Below are positions 42,061-54,215 of a DNA stretch of 64,000 bases, one piece after another. The stretch is from Anastrepha obliqua. Taxonomy: Eukaryota; Arthropoda; Insecta; Diptera; Tephritidae. The notes under the pieces are model-generated. The model did not search any database and was not told where the DNA came from. It saw only the letters and a list, made by a program, of their open reading frames with translations. Where the stretch lies: positions 65,566,001 to 65,630,000 of the forward strand of contig NC_072893.1 of NCBI RefSeq assembly GCF_027943255.1, in the 5' to 3' direction. The translations under genes were made by a program, and so were the position numbers. How positions within the stretch are numbered: the stretch's first letter is position 1; each line of letters begins with the position of its first letter.

Positions 42061-42640
42061 GGGAATTAAAGCTCAAACGCCCACAATATGCCAACTGGAA
42101 TGGCACAGTGATCTATCAGTAAGTCAGTGCTCGACCACATTTTGCAAAGTGATTAAGAAAACCTTGGAGGTGCTTCAATGGAGCTCCCACCTCACCAATA
42201 GTGTTCACCAGGCTTGGCCCCTTCCGACTACCAATTATTCTATCGATAGTTAGTGTTGTTCCGATACGAGTCATTATGAGTACAAGGGTTATTCGAAAAG
42301 TCCGAGAGATGACACTGCTGGCACGTATCGAGGTTATGTTTAGTTATTAGCATCTCTTGGAAGAACACACACTAAGTTTAACGCAGATCGGTCTATTTCT
42401 TTGTGTTTGGTATTCGTTTGGATCCAGGAAGTCGAGCGATTGACTTTTTCTGCCGCTACAATCCACCAACTCACGCCTCAGCAGTTACGGTCGCAAAATT
42501 TATGAATGTAGGATTTTTCAAAGTAAATTTCCACAACTTGGAAGCGTTTCTCTGACATTAAACGATTCATAATGACGGTCCAACCTTACTGAACAGTTTG
42601 CTATACTCAGCTGTCAAACCATAGTTATCGATAGTTCTTA
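42061..42640. mobile_element. Two mariner-type fragments in opposite orientation
   Basis: On the plus strand, 42,205-42,240 reads SPGLAPSDYQLF, the third-Asp region of a mariner transposase (usual PYSPDLAPSDY), and little else of that copy survives. On the minus strand, 42,600-42,300 reads MSEKRFQVVEIYFEKS and continues as a broken helix-turn-helix leader. It ends near ACAAGGGTTATTCGAAAAGT (42,281 on plus), which looks like a mariner inverted-repeat end. Both are too short for a confident family name. Confidence 0.5.
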
Positions 42641-43935
42641 TGAAGCTAAGAAACACCCGATAACTGCCTTCCTACTCTGTTGTTAATCTTCTCAAAGTAG
42701 AGATACCGAGTGGCTGCATTTTTATAGTTCACCCGTGCAGTTAAAAGCTTTTGGACGCCTCTTCCTTGCCCTGTGATTTCCACGAATCCCGAAGTCTCGC
42801 ACCCATCCCTAATGCATAAATACTCATAAACATAATATGTGCATGTGGCTGTTTGCTAAATTTATGGTCAAAGCGGAAATGCTGCCATAAGTGTACTATA
42901 AGAAGATAATTTGTTAGTTTAGCAGGTACGCAGGTGCGTGTGTATGTGTGGGAGCAACCAGTTTATTACATCCATTCGCACGGAAATTAAGCAGACAAAA
43001 ACTTAATTAAATGCAAAAGCAATAGTTGCTGTGAATAGTTCGTAGATGGCTAATTAAAATACAGAGACCAGTGCAGGGCAAATTATTTTAATGGGTTATA
43101 TAATATTATTTTAGGAAATTTCAAAGCCTTATTTATAGATCTATATACAGCATTTTGCACTTTTCAAAATATGAAAAACAAACATTTTACAAAATAATAA
43201 ATAAAATTTAGAATTTCGGGTATTGATATCTCATTTTCTGTGACCTTTAGGAAAAAAAACAAAAAAAAAAAGTGGCGATTAGAGGAAGGAAGCATATCTT
43301 GGTAGCACTGAAATAGAGCTTCAATTAAAAGTCTTTGTACGATAGTGACTGAGTAAACTGGTATTAATGAGGTATAACCATACTCACTAGCAACGAATCT
43401 AACTCGATAACTTTATTGTTGCTTTAGAATGTAAATTTTTCTTCAAATGAGCGGAGCCCAAACATAGCGAGCAGAAAAATGGCGAATCGAAGGCGCCTAA
43501 AATATCCTACTTGAGTTGAAGTAACCAGTTAGAGGGTAAGCGCAGCACTGTATTCAACCTAATTAATAGTGTTGTAAAGTAGAAAAGATACTGTAAAGCA
43601 AGTACGATACTTGGGAAATTCCAGCTAAACGTGAAACTGCTGGATAGTGTCAATTTACACACAGGGACATATGGAAGAAAGACCCTGGAAATTCTCTTTT
43701 CGGCCCATACACACATAAAACCGAAGGGCATCGATACTTTCAATTTTTTTTTCTGTCAAATTGGTGATTTCAATGTCTAAGTGATCTGCTTTGTTGTTAC
43801 TGTTTCGCTTGTTTGTTCACATTCTGATTTAAAAGTTTTAAACCACTAAAATATATTTCTCAGTTAAGAGTTCAATTTGTTTGAATCAACACGAATTTGT
43901 AACGCGTTATTCTATATTTACAAATCTGGCTGTCT
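42641..43935. other. Unassigned AT-rich sequence
   Basis: No ORF above 80 codons and no terminal repeats recognised. Confidence 0.4.
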
Positions 43936-44692
43936 TTGGTGAGTATTGCATCTCAGCATTCTCTTCTGGGTGTTAAGTTGGTTGCATTTACACCGTCTTT
44001 TCTAAAGCCTTCGACAGAGTTTCACATGCGGCGTTCATCGACAAGCTCGCTTGCCTGGGTTTTCATTGTACTTTTCTGCAATGACTTAAGTCCTATTTCA
44101 GTCGAAGGCGGTGCGTTGACACACCCGATGATGTTCAATCTGAACCTTTTTTCGGCACCTTTGGCGTACCACAGGTGCATTCTGGGCTCATTTCTGTTTA
44201 TTCTGTTTATAAATCACATTAGTTCCTGGTTTTTATTCGCCAAATTTCTATATATACTCCAATCCGAACTTGTTGAATTATAATCTTCGTGCTTGAGATC
44301 AGATCTTTCTGCAAATATTAAAAATTGCGTCCATATTTCTCTTTCAAAATCAGGTAATTTATTAAAAACTCAGCTGCAGCTTCTCTGGAGGCATTCTGCA
44401 ATACCTTAACGAATTTAAAGATCTTGGCTTTATTTTGATATTAAATTTTCATATTGCGTCATATTAATTTTGTCATTTCAAAGGCATTTGCTATGCTTGG
44501 TTTTGTGCGGAGAAGTAACTCTTAATTTCCTGATCCATAAAACCATTAAAAGATGTATTTGTTCGCTCGCATCTGGTGTAAGCTGCAATAATCTGACCCC
44601 CTTTCCACCAGTTCCAAAGCATAGAATGCGTGCAAGAGGTGTTTCTCAAATTTACCGTACGTTGATTGGGTTTCACCGATACTGTATTTTTG
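43936..44692 (+). mobile_element. Jockey/CR1-type LINE relic (RT)
   Basis: Shifted frames give FSKAFDRVSHAAFIDKLACL, GFHCTFLQ, DPFFGTFGVPQ, GLISVYSVY-like residues for the LFxLFIND region, LFAKFLY, and after a gap HIASY, RSHLVYAAIIWPPFHQFQSI and FTDTVFLY. The order DFSKAFDxVxH - GVPQGxxLGPLLFxLFIND - YADD - LxRSHLEYAxxxWSP is typical of Jockey/CR1-type reverse transcriptases. The catalytic YADD is lost in a deletion near 44,260. RT only; no endonuclease remains. Confidence 0.7.
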
Positions 44693-44696
44693 TATA

Positions 44697-45791
44697 CGAA
44701 GACGCTTCAATAAGTACCCGTGTTTGATGACAAAGGGCGTTCCTGAGTGAAGTTGGTGTTAGCGTCGTGTGCTGCCATCTATCAAACGACGGCAAAACAA
44801 ATACCATACTGATTGATAGTTTGGTTTGAATTGGGCAGCTATTCGAGTAAGACGAGATGGGAAAATAGTGGTACGGTTCGGAAATTCGCTTTTTGTTTTT
44901 GAATGGGAAGCAATGCGAGGAGATACAAGCAAGGTGGGATGCTGTCTATGGGGACGCTTCACCATCTATTACCACAGGTAGATATTGGTTCAACGAATTT
45001 AAACGTGGGCAAACATCCGTTTTTGATGAGGACTGACTAGGACGCCCCGCAGACGTGGTTACAGAGGAAATCATTCACAAGTCCACGACATGGTTCTCGC
45101 TGATCGACGAACAAAAATGCGCGAAGTATATAATAAATGCCATATGTGTGTCGACCAGAATGGCAATTAATATTGTACACTATGAAAAAATTGTCGGCTC
45201 GATGGGTGACGCGATTGCTCACAAGCAACAAAAAGAGATCTACATAAGCGAGATCCGAAGAAATTTTTACATCAAGTTGTCATCGTTGATGAACCTGGAT
45301 TCATCATTATACACCAGAAACTAAGCAACAATCAAAATAACGGATTTCTCCCGGTGAATCTGCTCCAAAGAAGGCGAAGATAGTCCCATCGGTCGGAGAG
45401 GTCATGGCCACTAATTTTTGGGATGCGAACGGCGTCACCCTCATGGATTTTTTAGCAAAACGCAGAACAGTCACTGGACAATACTACGTTTTACAAAAAA
45501 TTGAGGGAGACACAACTGCATTTGGTGAAAAAATGGTACTGTTTCACTACGATAACGCACCAGCTCATTCATCCAGAGTTGTCGCCGCCAAGCTGCCTGA
45601 ATTGCGTTATGAATTGCTGTCGCACCCTCCGTACTTACCCGATCTGGCTCCCTGTGAATTGATCTTGTTGCCTAACATGAAGATATGGCTCGCGGGAGAA
45701 AGCCGTCACCGAGACAGAGGCATATTTGGAGAGTTCGACAAATCCTATTGTTTGGAGAGGTTAAAAAACGGTCTCTCGATAAAAGGAGGCC
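44697..45791 (+). pseudogene. mariner transposase, truncated by LINE insertion
   Basis: A mariner left-end-like sequence (ACGAAGACGCTTCAATAAGT) precedes shifted frames encoding CEEIQARWDAVYGDASPSIT, YWFNEFKRGQTSVFDED, RPADVVTEEIIHKS, VDEPGFI (first Asp), MATNFWDANGVTLMDFLAKR, VLFHYDNAPAHSS (second Asp) and PPYLPDLAPCELILL, in which the third catalytic Asp is Glu (PCE for PCD; 34 residues after the second). The frame runs straight into LINE sequence at 45,792. The right end of the mariner is not found after the LINE. Confidence 0.8.
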
Positions 45792-47951
45792 CATGGCTAG
45801 AGGAAATTTTTAAAGCATGTTTAAACCTAGGTCATATTTCAGATAGTTGGAAACTAGTCAAGGTCGTCTTCATTCCAAAAATAGGCTGGAGGGGACATGA
45901 ATCAGCTACGGACTAAAGGCCAATCAGTCTTTCGTCTTTCCTGTTAAAAACCTTTGAAAGACTTTTGGATATATTTCTCAGAAGCTCTTTGGAGAGCTCT
46001 GGTATATCAACTGCACAACATGCGTACTTCAAAGGCAAATCTACGGAGACAGCGCTTCACGAGGTAATCCGAAAAATAGAGGGCTCTCTAGAGAACAAAC
46101 ATTATACCATGGCGGCATTTTTGGATAAATAAGGCCCCTTTAACAATGTTAGTACAGATGCCATCCAACGGGCGTTGATAGACTTAGAGGTGGACAATTG
46201 CATCAATAATTGGGTCATCTCTATGCCAGAAACCAGGATCATCAAAGCTAATATGGGTAATATCAGCATAACCAAGAAGGTCCACAAGGGCACTCCACAG
46301 GGGCACTCCACAGGGGGAGTATTGTCTCCACTTCTCTGGTTATGCGTTATAAGCAAAGTCTTAACAAAACTTAATATAGGTGGGGTAAAAGCGGTGGCGT
46401 ACTCTGATGATGTGGTGTTAATGGCTTCAGGACTGTGTCCCAATACGATCAGTGGGATCATCCAAAGGGCGTTAGGCGAGCTTAACTCTTGGGCCACAGG
46501 CTGTGGCCTAGGTCTAAACCCGCGTAAAACAGAACTTATGCTTTTCACCACCAGATATAAGGTACCAAATATTGGTAGGGTAACCAAATATTAACGGACA
46601 AACTCTCTCACTATCACCCAGCGCAAAGTACTTAGGGGTAATTCTGGACTCCAAACTAAGCTGGAAATTAAATGTTGAAGAACGGGTAAGGAAGGCAGAA
46701 ATTGCTTTATTATTGGAAGAAGATGGGGTCTTCAACCTAAGCATACATTATGGCTGTATAAGACGGTTATACGACCTATTTTATCATATACATCTATCCA
46801 TATATGTATGGTTCGGTAGTTTGGTGGAAGGCTCTACGGAGGGAGTACAATACCAAACTACTCGGCAGAATACAAAGATCAGCCTGTGAAATAACGGTCG
46901 GTGCAATCAGATCATGTCCTAGAAAGGCTCTCAATGCACTAACACATGTTATTCCAATTGACCTACATATTAAGAAGACGCATTTAGGTTAAATGAAGCG
47001 GGTCGCAGAAGAGAAAAGACTTATGGTCATGCTAGTCTATTATTGCGATAAACTCAGTTAATCTCGGTGAGAACTGACTACATCGTCCCGACGGTAACAT
47101 TCAATAGGAATTTTGCCACTCTCTGGAATGGAGTAAGGGATTCTCTCTAAACAACTTCGACACTACAGTCTATACGGATGGCAGTAACATGTGCTGCGGT
47201 GTTGGAGCTGGTATATATTCTCACAGACTTAAAATTAAGAAATCTGTGCGTCTCCCTAATGCCAGCAGTGTCTTCCAGGCGGAAGTACTGACAATTGGGG
47301 AAACCTGTAGGCTACTAATCGCAGATTTCTCTTTTAAGAAAACCATAAAGTAACCTTAATCTGGGTCCCGGGACATCGGAACATTGAAGGTAACGAAAAA
47401 GCAGATGAACTGGCAAGAGGGGGATCTGCCATGAATAACGCTCTTGCAGAATCGGTATTCACACCATTAGGTGCAGCCAAGGGTACAATTTCACAAAAAT
47501 ACCTCCGAATCGCGGATTGTAGGTGGAAATACCAGACGAAATGCAAAATTAGCAGAACGTTATGGCCCATCAACAACTTCAAGCAATCGTCGGCATTAAT
47601 AAGAATGAAACGACGGGACGCCTGGAGCCTAACGGCAGTCATAACTGGCTTTTGGTCTATCGGAAAACAAGCAGCCAAAATGAGTATCCCTCACAATACA
47701 TACTGTCACAGTTGTAAACAACCGGAGAAAAAGGAGACAATCTTCCATTTCCTCTGTGAATGCCCTGCCCTATGGAAGGATAGAATGTTAACCCTGGGCC
47801 AACCGCTGTTCGAGAATCTCGAACAACTGTCTGGCTTAGACGTCAACAACCTAATAAGGTTCTTAAACTGCACAGACTGGATATAGTCATGTTGTAAATA
47901 ACTGGTAAGCAAGTTGGTAACGAGGATGTGGCAACAAAACCAACCAACCAG
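45792..47951 (+). mobile_element. LINE A copy 2: 5'-truncated, inserted in a mariner
   Basis: From GCTAGAGGAAATTTTTAAAG onward it follows LINE A from about 17,615 to its end, including the 3' UTR (GGTAACGAGGATGTGGCAAC) and the AACC tail. AGGAGGCC flanks both sides (45,784-45,791 and 47,952-47,959). Damage includes a stop at 45,914, a small duplication of GGGCACTCCACAG near 46,295, loss of about 20 bp near 46,712, an insertion near 46,790 and loss of about 110 bp in RNase H near 47,337. YADD has become YSDD (46,402). This copy has the Lys codon where LINE A has its stop. Confidence 0.9.
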
Positions 47952-47959
47952 AGGAGGCC

Positions 47960-49707
47960 AATATTATTTTTAACTTTAATTTTTTGCATTATCTAATGAG
48001 TTTCTCACTGTTAGCCACAATTGGAAAGAACAAATTTTGATGTTCCGCGGAGGTATCTTCGTGCTTTGTTGCCTTTCCATGCAGATAATGCTAAAACGAA
48101 TCGTGCCCGTAATGCGCCTATTGGAAGCGCTATTTGCGAAGTTAACCAAATTTGAACATCTGTCGCTCTTGCTTTTTCACCTAAAACAATTTTTACTAAT
48201 ATTCTTAACTCGATGCCGTAGTTTAAGAATAATTGCTAATGAGTCTGTAAGAAATTATTGCTTCTTAGACTAAATATGCAAATAAAAAAATGCTGCTTCG
48301 AATAAAACGACACGTCCAACTGCAAATAAAACGGAAGAAAATGGAGCAACTCTGAGGAAATATAAAATATGACCGATTTTGGTTGTTCTTGTGCAAGTCG
48401 GTTGCAAAAGAATGCACCAATTGTTAGACGATAACCAAACATAAATAGCGCCCCTCGTAAATAAATATGTTTACGAACCCGACCGCAATGAAATGAAAAC
48501 ATAAAAATATGCATATAAATATCGGACGAGCACATGGTCGTAAACAAACAGTTTTCATGGAATTTAAATAGTCTACACAAATCGTAACATTCAGAATATC
48601 TTCGCATTTTTCTCTCCCTTTTGTAGCGCATTACTTCAAGGCTCGCAGCGCAAAGTGTTGCCACAAATTCGGTGCTGTGAAGAAGGCACTTACGATTACA
48701 ATACAGAAGACAGTCGTAGTCAAATAAAATAAAATTATCTAATACATACACATACACAGACACAATACATGTGTACACATTTGTGTTTCAAGCATAAGTA
48801 TACACACACACATACATATATCCAAGTACATTTGCATGAATGTGTATTGGTGCGCTTTGTAACAGCTGTTCAACGCTATTTCGCCTTTGGTCATAATTCA
48901 AATTTGCAATTTTCTATGCAAATTTGTTGCAGATTTCCGGTGAATAATGCAAGAAAGCACCGCCAACACCAGGAGCAGCCACAGCAAGTAACGCCATGTG
49001 TTACTTTCATCGCACTCCAACATAAACACATATAAATGCATGCATTTGCATACACATACATACATACACACATACATACATATATTCATGCACATATACA
49101 TCCATCCATATATGTATGTACCAATGGTTAGTTGCAGGTTTACAGAGCAGCAGCAGCATATTAGCATTTTATGTTGCCACCCATTTGTTGGTGTGCGAAA
49201 GAAAGAACGCTGTAAGTTCACATACACATGTAAACATGCATTTTACTTGTAACTGTATGCATATTTTTGTGTTTGAAGTCGTTAACGAAAAGAAATTCCC
49301 AAGGATTACTTTGCGCAAAAATCAAATAAGAGAGGTCCTTCAGACAAGTTTGTGAAACTTTTAAGTTGCTCGTGATTTTAATTAGTTGGAGAAAAGTATA
49401 TACAGCTCAGAAGGGGTTTCATAGTTATTTTTGTAATGCTTAATATGAGCATCCGCGTATGGGTTTAATATGAAAAATGGCAAGAAAAGTAAGGAACTCC
49501 TGAAAAAACCTGAATTATATTACTTAGGACACACCAGTTTTTCAGTTCTTTTCTTTTTGCCATTGAAGTGAAAAGAGATCCCACGAAGGAGGCCACGCTG
49601 CAAACCAAAACGATAAAGGTTATAAATAAGCTAAGAGTGAAATTACTGTGGGCAAAAAGTAAGGTGAATTTATTTGTCAAACTTCGCGGGATTAAAATTT
49701 CGCTCTA
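47960..49707. other. Unassigned sequence with CATA/CA microsatellites
   Basis: A 180-codon minus-strand frame (48,236-48,778) is Cys/Phe/Tyr-rich with no recognisable domain; I regard it as chance. Simple repeats of the CATACA type occupy 48,740-48,830 and 49,045-49,120. Confidence 0.45.
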
Positions 49708-51055
49708 GTTATTATACCTACTTCTGTAATTAGGCCAATCTTAATGTATGGAATGCTTGTATGGTGGCCATCTGCTCAAAAGGCGACTTTCGCTAAAATC
49801 ATGAGTAAGGTCCAAAGAACAGCTTTTTTATGCATCTCTGGCGCTTTAAGGACTACCCCAAACAAAGCGCTGGAAGTGCTAATCAATTTATCTGCCCTAA
49901 ATCTGGTAGGGAAACACGTGGCCGCCGCCTCGGCGCTCAGACTCAAAAGTATGGCGCTATGGAAAGACTGGTGGTTTGCCCACGCCTCTATTTTGCACTC
50001 TATGAATAGTCACACACAAAATATATACTATTCTATCCCTAGACTCACCTTTGAAAGGCTCTTCAAGACGAGTATACCGTCAAGAAGGGAGTGGCAGACA
50101 CCAACGCCATGGAGAAGGAGGGAATTAAACTTTTATACAGATGGTTCCAAGCTAGACGATAAGGTTGGCTATGGAGTTTTCTCGAAGGAATTAGGACTGG
50201 AACTATCCGTTCGACTACCAGACTACTGCAGCGTTTATCAGGCAGAGGTTATAGCTATAAAAGATGTGGCTACATATCTAAATACGTACGCCGTAACAAA
50301 AACGACTATAAATATATTCTCGGATAGCCAGGCGGCCACCAAATCAATGAATGCGGCTTTACTAAGATCGAAGGTTGCACAGGAATTCCGGGCAGCCCTA
50401 AATGATATTAGTGACGTAATCAAGGTCAGCCTTATTTGGGTTCCGGGACATAGAGATATTGAAGGAAACCGTAAAGCTGATGAGCTCTCCAACTGCTCAG
50501 TGATAAAAGCACCATTGGAATACCCATGGCCACGAGTAAACTAATAAAAAAAACCACATTATCCAAGAGGCTAATAGGTCATGGAGAAATGAAGATACGT
50601 GTCTAACAACTAGGCTACTATGGCCGCAAATAAACAAGAAAAGAACAAAGGAATTGCTTAGTCTCTCAAGAGGCAATATCTCGAAGGTCGTGGCTTGTTT
50701 AACCGGTCACTGGCTGTTTGGCAGGCATTCCTCGAGACTAGGAGTTTTCTCCCATGAATATTGCAGTAGTGGCAGAGATGAGGTAGAGGAAGAAACAGTC
50801 GAGCACTTTTTTTGCAATTGTCCAGCCCTAGCTAAAATCAGAGCAGGTTGTCTAGGTAAATACTTTTTTAATTCTCTTACAGAACTTTTTGGCGTGAGGT
50901 TGGCATCAATATTACGTTTCATAAGAGCCACAAAATGGTTCCACGAATGAAGATAAATAAGGTTCCCGTATAGCACAGTGGTATCACAACGGACCGGTAA
51001 GGTCTAAGTGAGTTGGTCGTGCAGACCGACTACCACCATAATCTAACCTGTGGTT
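49708..51055 (+). mobile_element. LINE C: 5'-truncated LOA/I-type fragment
   Basis: Frame 49,744-50,544 encodes the RT thumb (MYGMLVWWPSAQKATF, VQRTAFLCISGALRTTPNKA) and a full RNase H: FYTDGSKLDD, VYQAEVIAI, FSDSQAATKS, WVPGHRDIEGNRKADELS, with all four acidic positions kept. A frame change near 50,515-50,540 separates it from the C-terminal part (50,654-50,950: EEETVEHFFCNCPALAKIRA). The 3' UTR (GGTATCACAACGGACCGGTA) ends near AATCTAACCTG, which looks like a degraded CTAAC tail. It is related to but distinct from LINE A and LINE B. No target duplication was found. Confidence 0.82.
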
Positions 51056-51330
51056 GGAAGCATTCCTGAAACTATAATCAATATGACATGCACGTACGCC
51101 TCTGCTTTAATTCCTTTAATAACCTCTGTACTTGCAACATTTTTTGCTTAGTCTTTTTCTTTTGCTCTTTCTACGTTGCATTTTTGAGAATAAAGCCCAC
51201 AGAAGTACTTTCGATGACATTCCGATAAAGACATATTTTGAATTGAATCAGCTGAATGCATTTAGGGAAAGCACCGTTTAATTTATTTGCTGACGAGGTG
51301 ACAGTTTTGCGTTAACTTTTGCATAGTGGC
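51056..51330. other. Unassigned sequence
   Basis: Nothing recognised. Confidence 0.4.
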
Positions 51331-51789
51331 AAAGAGAAATTTTACGCTGCTTATAATAAAAGAAAAATCTGACATTTTGAACAAATTAAATGCGGAAATT
51401 TGCATTAATGCATTACCTAAATACTTTCACGTGCATAAAGGAAAAAAAACTCGTGTTGAAAAAATTAAAATTAAAGAAGTTTGTTACGCGATCTGAATGC
51501 GGTCCAGGTAAAAGGAAAACTCTTAAGATTTCTGAGTTTTTAATTAAATGGAAAAGGAGTTGTTCCATTGGGATGCTATGCTAAAAAAAAAAACCAAGTT
51601 ATTACATACCAAAATTCAGGAAAAGCCCGCACCATGGAATACGATGGCTAAAAGTTTGCGGAACAAAATTTCAAATAAGAGTGAACAAATTCAACAAAAC
51701 AATACTGGATTTAAATTTGAGCAGATAAACAATGTCGATGAGTCTGGCTTATTTTGGAAGCTCCTACCCGATAAAACTCTTGTGCGCTG
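51331..51789 (+). pseudogene. Tigger/pogo-like (jerky-type) transposase N-terminal relic
   Basis: Shifted plus-strand frames read IKEKSDILNKLNAE (start of the first helix-turn-helix), KKTRVEKIKIKEV, MEKELFHWDAMLKKKTKLLH (CENP-B-type second DNA-binding domain), and then IQQNNTGFKFEQINNVDESG with LFWKLLPDKTLV. The last block is the first catalytic Asp region of pogo/Tigger transposases (usual N(A/V)DETGLFWK). The rest of the catalytic domain is missing: it stops at 51,789 where a minus-strand mariner fragment begins. Confidence 0.75.
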
Positions 51790-52060
51790 AAAAGAAACCT
51801 CGGGGCAAATCTTCCACAACTCGGCCCTCTTCAAAAGCCTTATAGCACTCGTAGACCCGTGTTTTTTTGATAAAGCACATTCGCCATAGGCTTTCTGAAA
51901 CATTTTCAACGCTTCAGTATACGAAATTTCGTTCAAAACATAAAATTTACGACAAATTCTTTGTTCGATATTTTTATCCATAGTGAAAATCGCAGAGTTC
52001 ACTGCGGTTGACTGATATAATTAACTGCCAAAAACAAGCTAATTGACAGATCACGCTCAA
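51790..52060 (-). pseudogene. mariner transposase N-terminal fragment
   Basis: The minus strand from 51,981 gives MDKNIEQRICRKFYVLNEIS, EALKMFQKAYGECALSK and, after a one-base shift, TRVYECYKAFEEGRVVEDLP. This is the first helix-turn-helix of a mariner transposase. It stops at the junction with the Tigger relic. A possible inverted-repeat end lies near 52,080 (TACAGTTGTAGCAAC, read on plus). Confidence 0.7.
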
Positions 52061-52127
52061 ACTCTGCGACACTATAGAGTACAGTTGTAGCAACATTTCA
52101 GCAAATAAATTTAGACGCTTTTTAACG

Positions 52128-52475
52128 GGTTACATACGTCCAGAACTTTCAATAAATCGATTTTTTTTCAGATTATTATTCTTTATAGTTTTAGGCGCAT
52201 TTCTGTGGAAGTCGACTGTAAAAACTCCCTCATAGATACAAAGTTATGGTAGCAAATGTAACTGCCCGACGAGAGTTTGATGCACACAGGTAGTTGTCCT
52301 TCATTTGCACTTGAAAGTTTAAACTCGTTTTCCTCGAAACTACTTTTTCCGGCTTGGTCTGCATGATAATTCATACAGTTTTTAATATTTTTGTGCGGTT
52401 GTTTTTTCAATATTCGAAAGTGTTTTCTCTATAGATTTGATTTTTGATATTTTTATTAAAAAATTTTATAAATTA
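52128..52475 (+). repeat. TTAA-associated dispersed repeat, copy 3
   Basis: It starts CGGGTTACATACGTCCAGAA after TTAA and carries CTCGAAACTACTTTTTCCGG and GCATGATAATTCATACAG in the same places as 4317-4620. This is the closest pair of copies in this family. Confidence 0.65.
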
Positions 52476-52637
52476 AAATGCCGCAAATTGCTAAATTTTT
52501 CGAAATTAACAAATCCGGCTCGGCAGAATATATCTACAACTTTATTTTATAAGAATTTTTTACAGGTCCATAAACATTTTTTTATTATTTTTTTTATAAT
52601 TTTCAACCAGTGGGTTAGTGTCAGCAGAAATACTTAA

Positions 52638-53340
52638 GGGGGCAAACCGGTTTAGGAGGCCAACATTTTGGTGTTTTTCGAGAATTTTTTGAACAAAGAA
52701 GGAATAATAAGAAATTGTTTAAGTTTAGAGGATATTTTATTTATATTTTTAGGTACACTTTTAAATTTTTTTGAAGCTATTTCCGCGGGAGATAGTGGAG
52801 TTATAGCGTGCTGTCCATGGACTATCGCCATCCGAGTGTCTTGCTGGTGGGAATTCTTGAAGTTGGAATTTTTCTCTGAAATCAACAGCAAGACTATGAA
52901 CCTAATAGTGGTAAAACAATATTGAAAATTGCATGCTTTTGAGGCGCTTGAACACAAATTATTTCTTTTATACCATATTTTTTCATCTATTTTGCTTAAA
53001 AAACCCATATTTTAAATAAAAATATAATCCCAGAATTATGTTGATATAGATTAGAATCGAATAAAGAAAAAATCCCGAAAAATTTTAGAACGATTGGTCG
53101 ATAAATTTTTAAGCTAGAATGCCCACCAGTTGAAAAAAAGTAGTTTCGAGAAAAACGTCGTTCTAACTAACGCGCGCCATGGTGCGGAACCAACGGGCAG
53201 TCAGTTAAGTGCTCGTAGAATTGGGAATAACGCGAACTTCGCTTTAAAATTTTTACCACATATTCTTGAGTAGTTATACTAACGATTTATGCAATAAAAA
53301 AAACATCGATTTTTTGATCGATCTTAGCCGGGTTCCCCCT
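52638..53340. mobile_element. TTAA-flanked MITE, second type
   Basis: The left end is GGGGGCAAACCGG after TTAA (52,634-52,637). The right end, inverted, is GGGGGAACCCGG before TTAA (53,341-53,344, with one extra T). The unit of about 703 bp matches the size of the TTAA element at 2945-3633. Both carry a GAGAAAAACG-type internal block. No transposase frame. The terminal G run fits piggyBac-like termini better than the first element does. Confidence 0.65.
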
Positions 53341-53344
53341 TTAA

Positions 53345-53699
53345 AGCTATGGAATTTATTTTATTATTATTAAGAGGGGAACATCTATTGCGCCCCTTTC
53401 ATGGATTCAGAGTATTTCTTGGAACACGACTTCCTCAATAAATTTTAGTGTTTGCCCTATTTTATTGATTTTTCTTTCCTCTTCTGGTGAAATAGGTTTA
53501 CTCAGGTGCCGCTTATGCTTCAGCGCTCGGTACGATGCCAGCGATTTCATCTGCCTGACTACAGAGTCTGGAAGAATATTCCCAGGATCCCCTATTGGAG
53601 TATATTCCCAGAATAGTAAGAAGATAATTCAATCTAAGACATTCAGTTTTAAGTCCACTAAATTTTGTAGGAGGGTTTTCTTCTTAAAACGAATGCTGG
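53345..53699. other. Unassigned sequence
   Basis: A 118-codon plus-strand frame (53,465-53,821) runs from here into the next repeat and has no recognised domain. Confidence 0.4.
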
Positions 53700-54010
53700 A
53701 CATTTGTTATATGGAAGAAAACACCGGAATCATCAACAAAAAATTGTCAAACTCGACTTTTGAGCTACTTGAAAATTACACTTCAATAAAAATTCAATGC
53801 TCTATAAAACTGCATACTTGAAATTTTTCTAAAAATTCTGATTTAAAAGTGTGATATTTTCATAAGTTTTGCTGCATTTTTTTTTAATTTTTGGAAACTT
53901 GGATTTATGTTTTTTTGTGGGAAAATTAACTATATTGTCATCAAAAAAAATTGTCGAAATTAAATAAGAAACAAATAGCTTCTCAAAACTTGTGAATAAG
54001 TCCCAGTGCT
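53700..54010 (+). repeat. Anonymous dispersed repeat, copy 4
   Basis: It includes CTCTATAAAACTGCATACTT, TAAAAGTGTGATATTTTC and GGAAACTTGGATTTATG, in the order found at 22,905-23,170 and 4990-5090. Confidence 0.5.
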
Positions 54011-54215
54011 ATAGTTTTTTAAAGCAGTGTATGTTGCGAATGAATAAATCAGATACCTGTGTCGATAGTTGCATTTTTTAGTGCCTCAGAAAAGGCTTTG
54101 CTTATTGTTAACTGCTTAAGCGCGTCAAAATTACTCTATCTTGAGGGAGGTACTGGCTAAAATGTTCCGCAAAAATATTCTTCTTGGAATTCTTCTATAC
54201 ACGAGTGCCTATTTC

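Noticed and set aside
48236..48778. 180-codon minus-strand ORF
   Set aside because: Composition is Cys/Phe/Tyr-rich from AT-rich and CATA-repeat DNA, with no domain, no supporting splice or start context, and no related copy in the window.
53465..53821. 118-codon plus-strand ORF
   Set aside because: It extends from anonymous DNA into a dispersed non-coding repeat, and no related copy keeps the frame.
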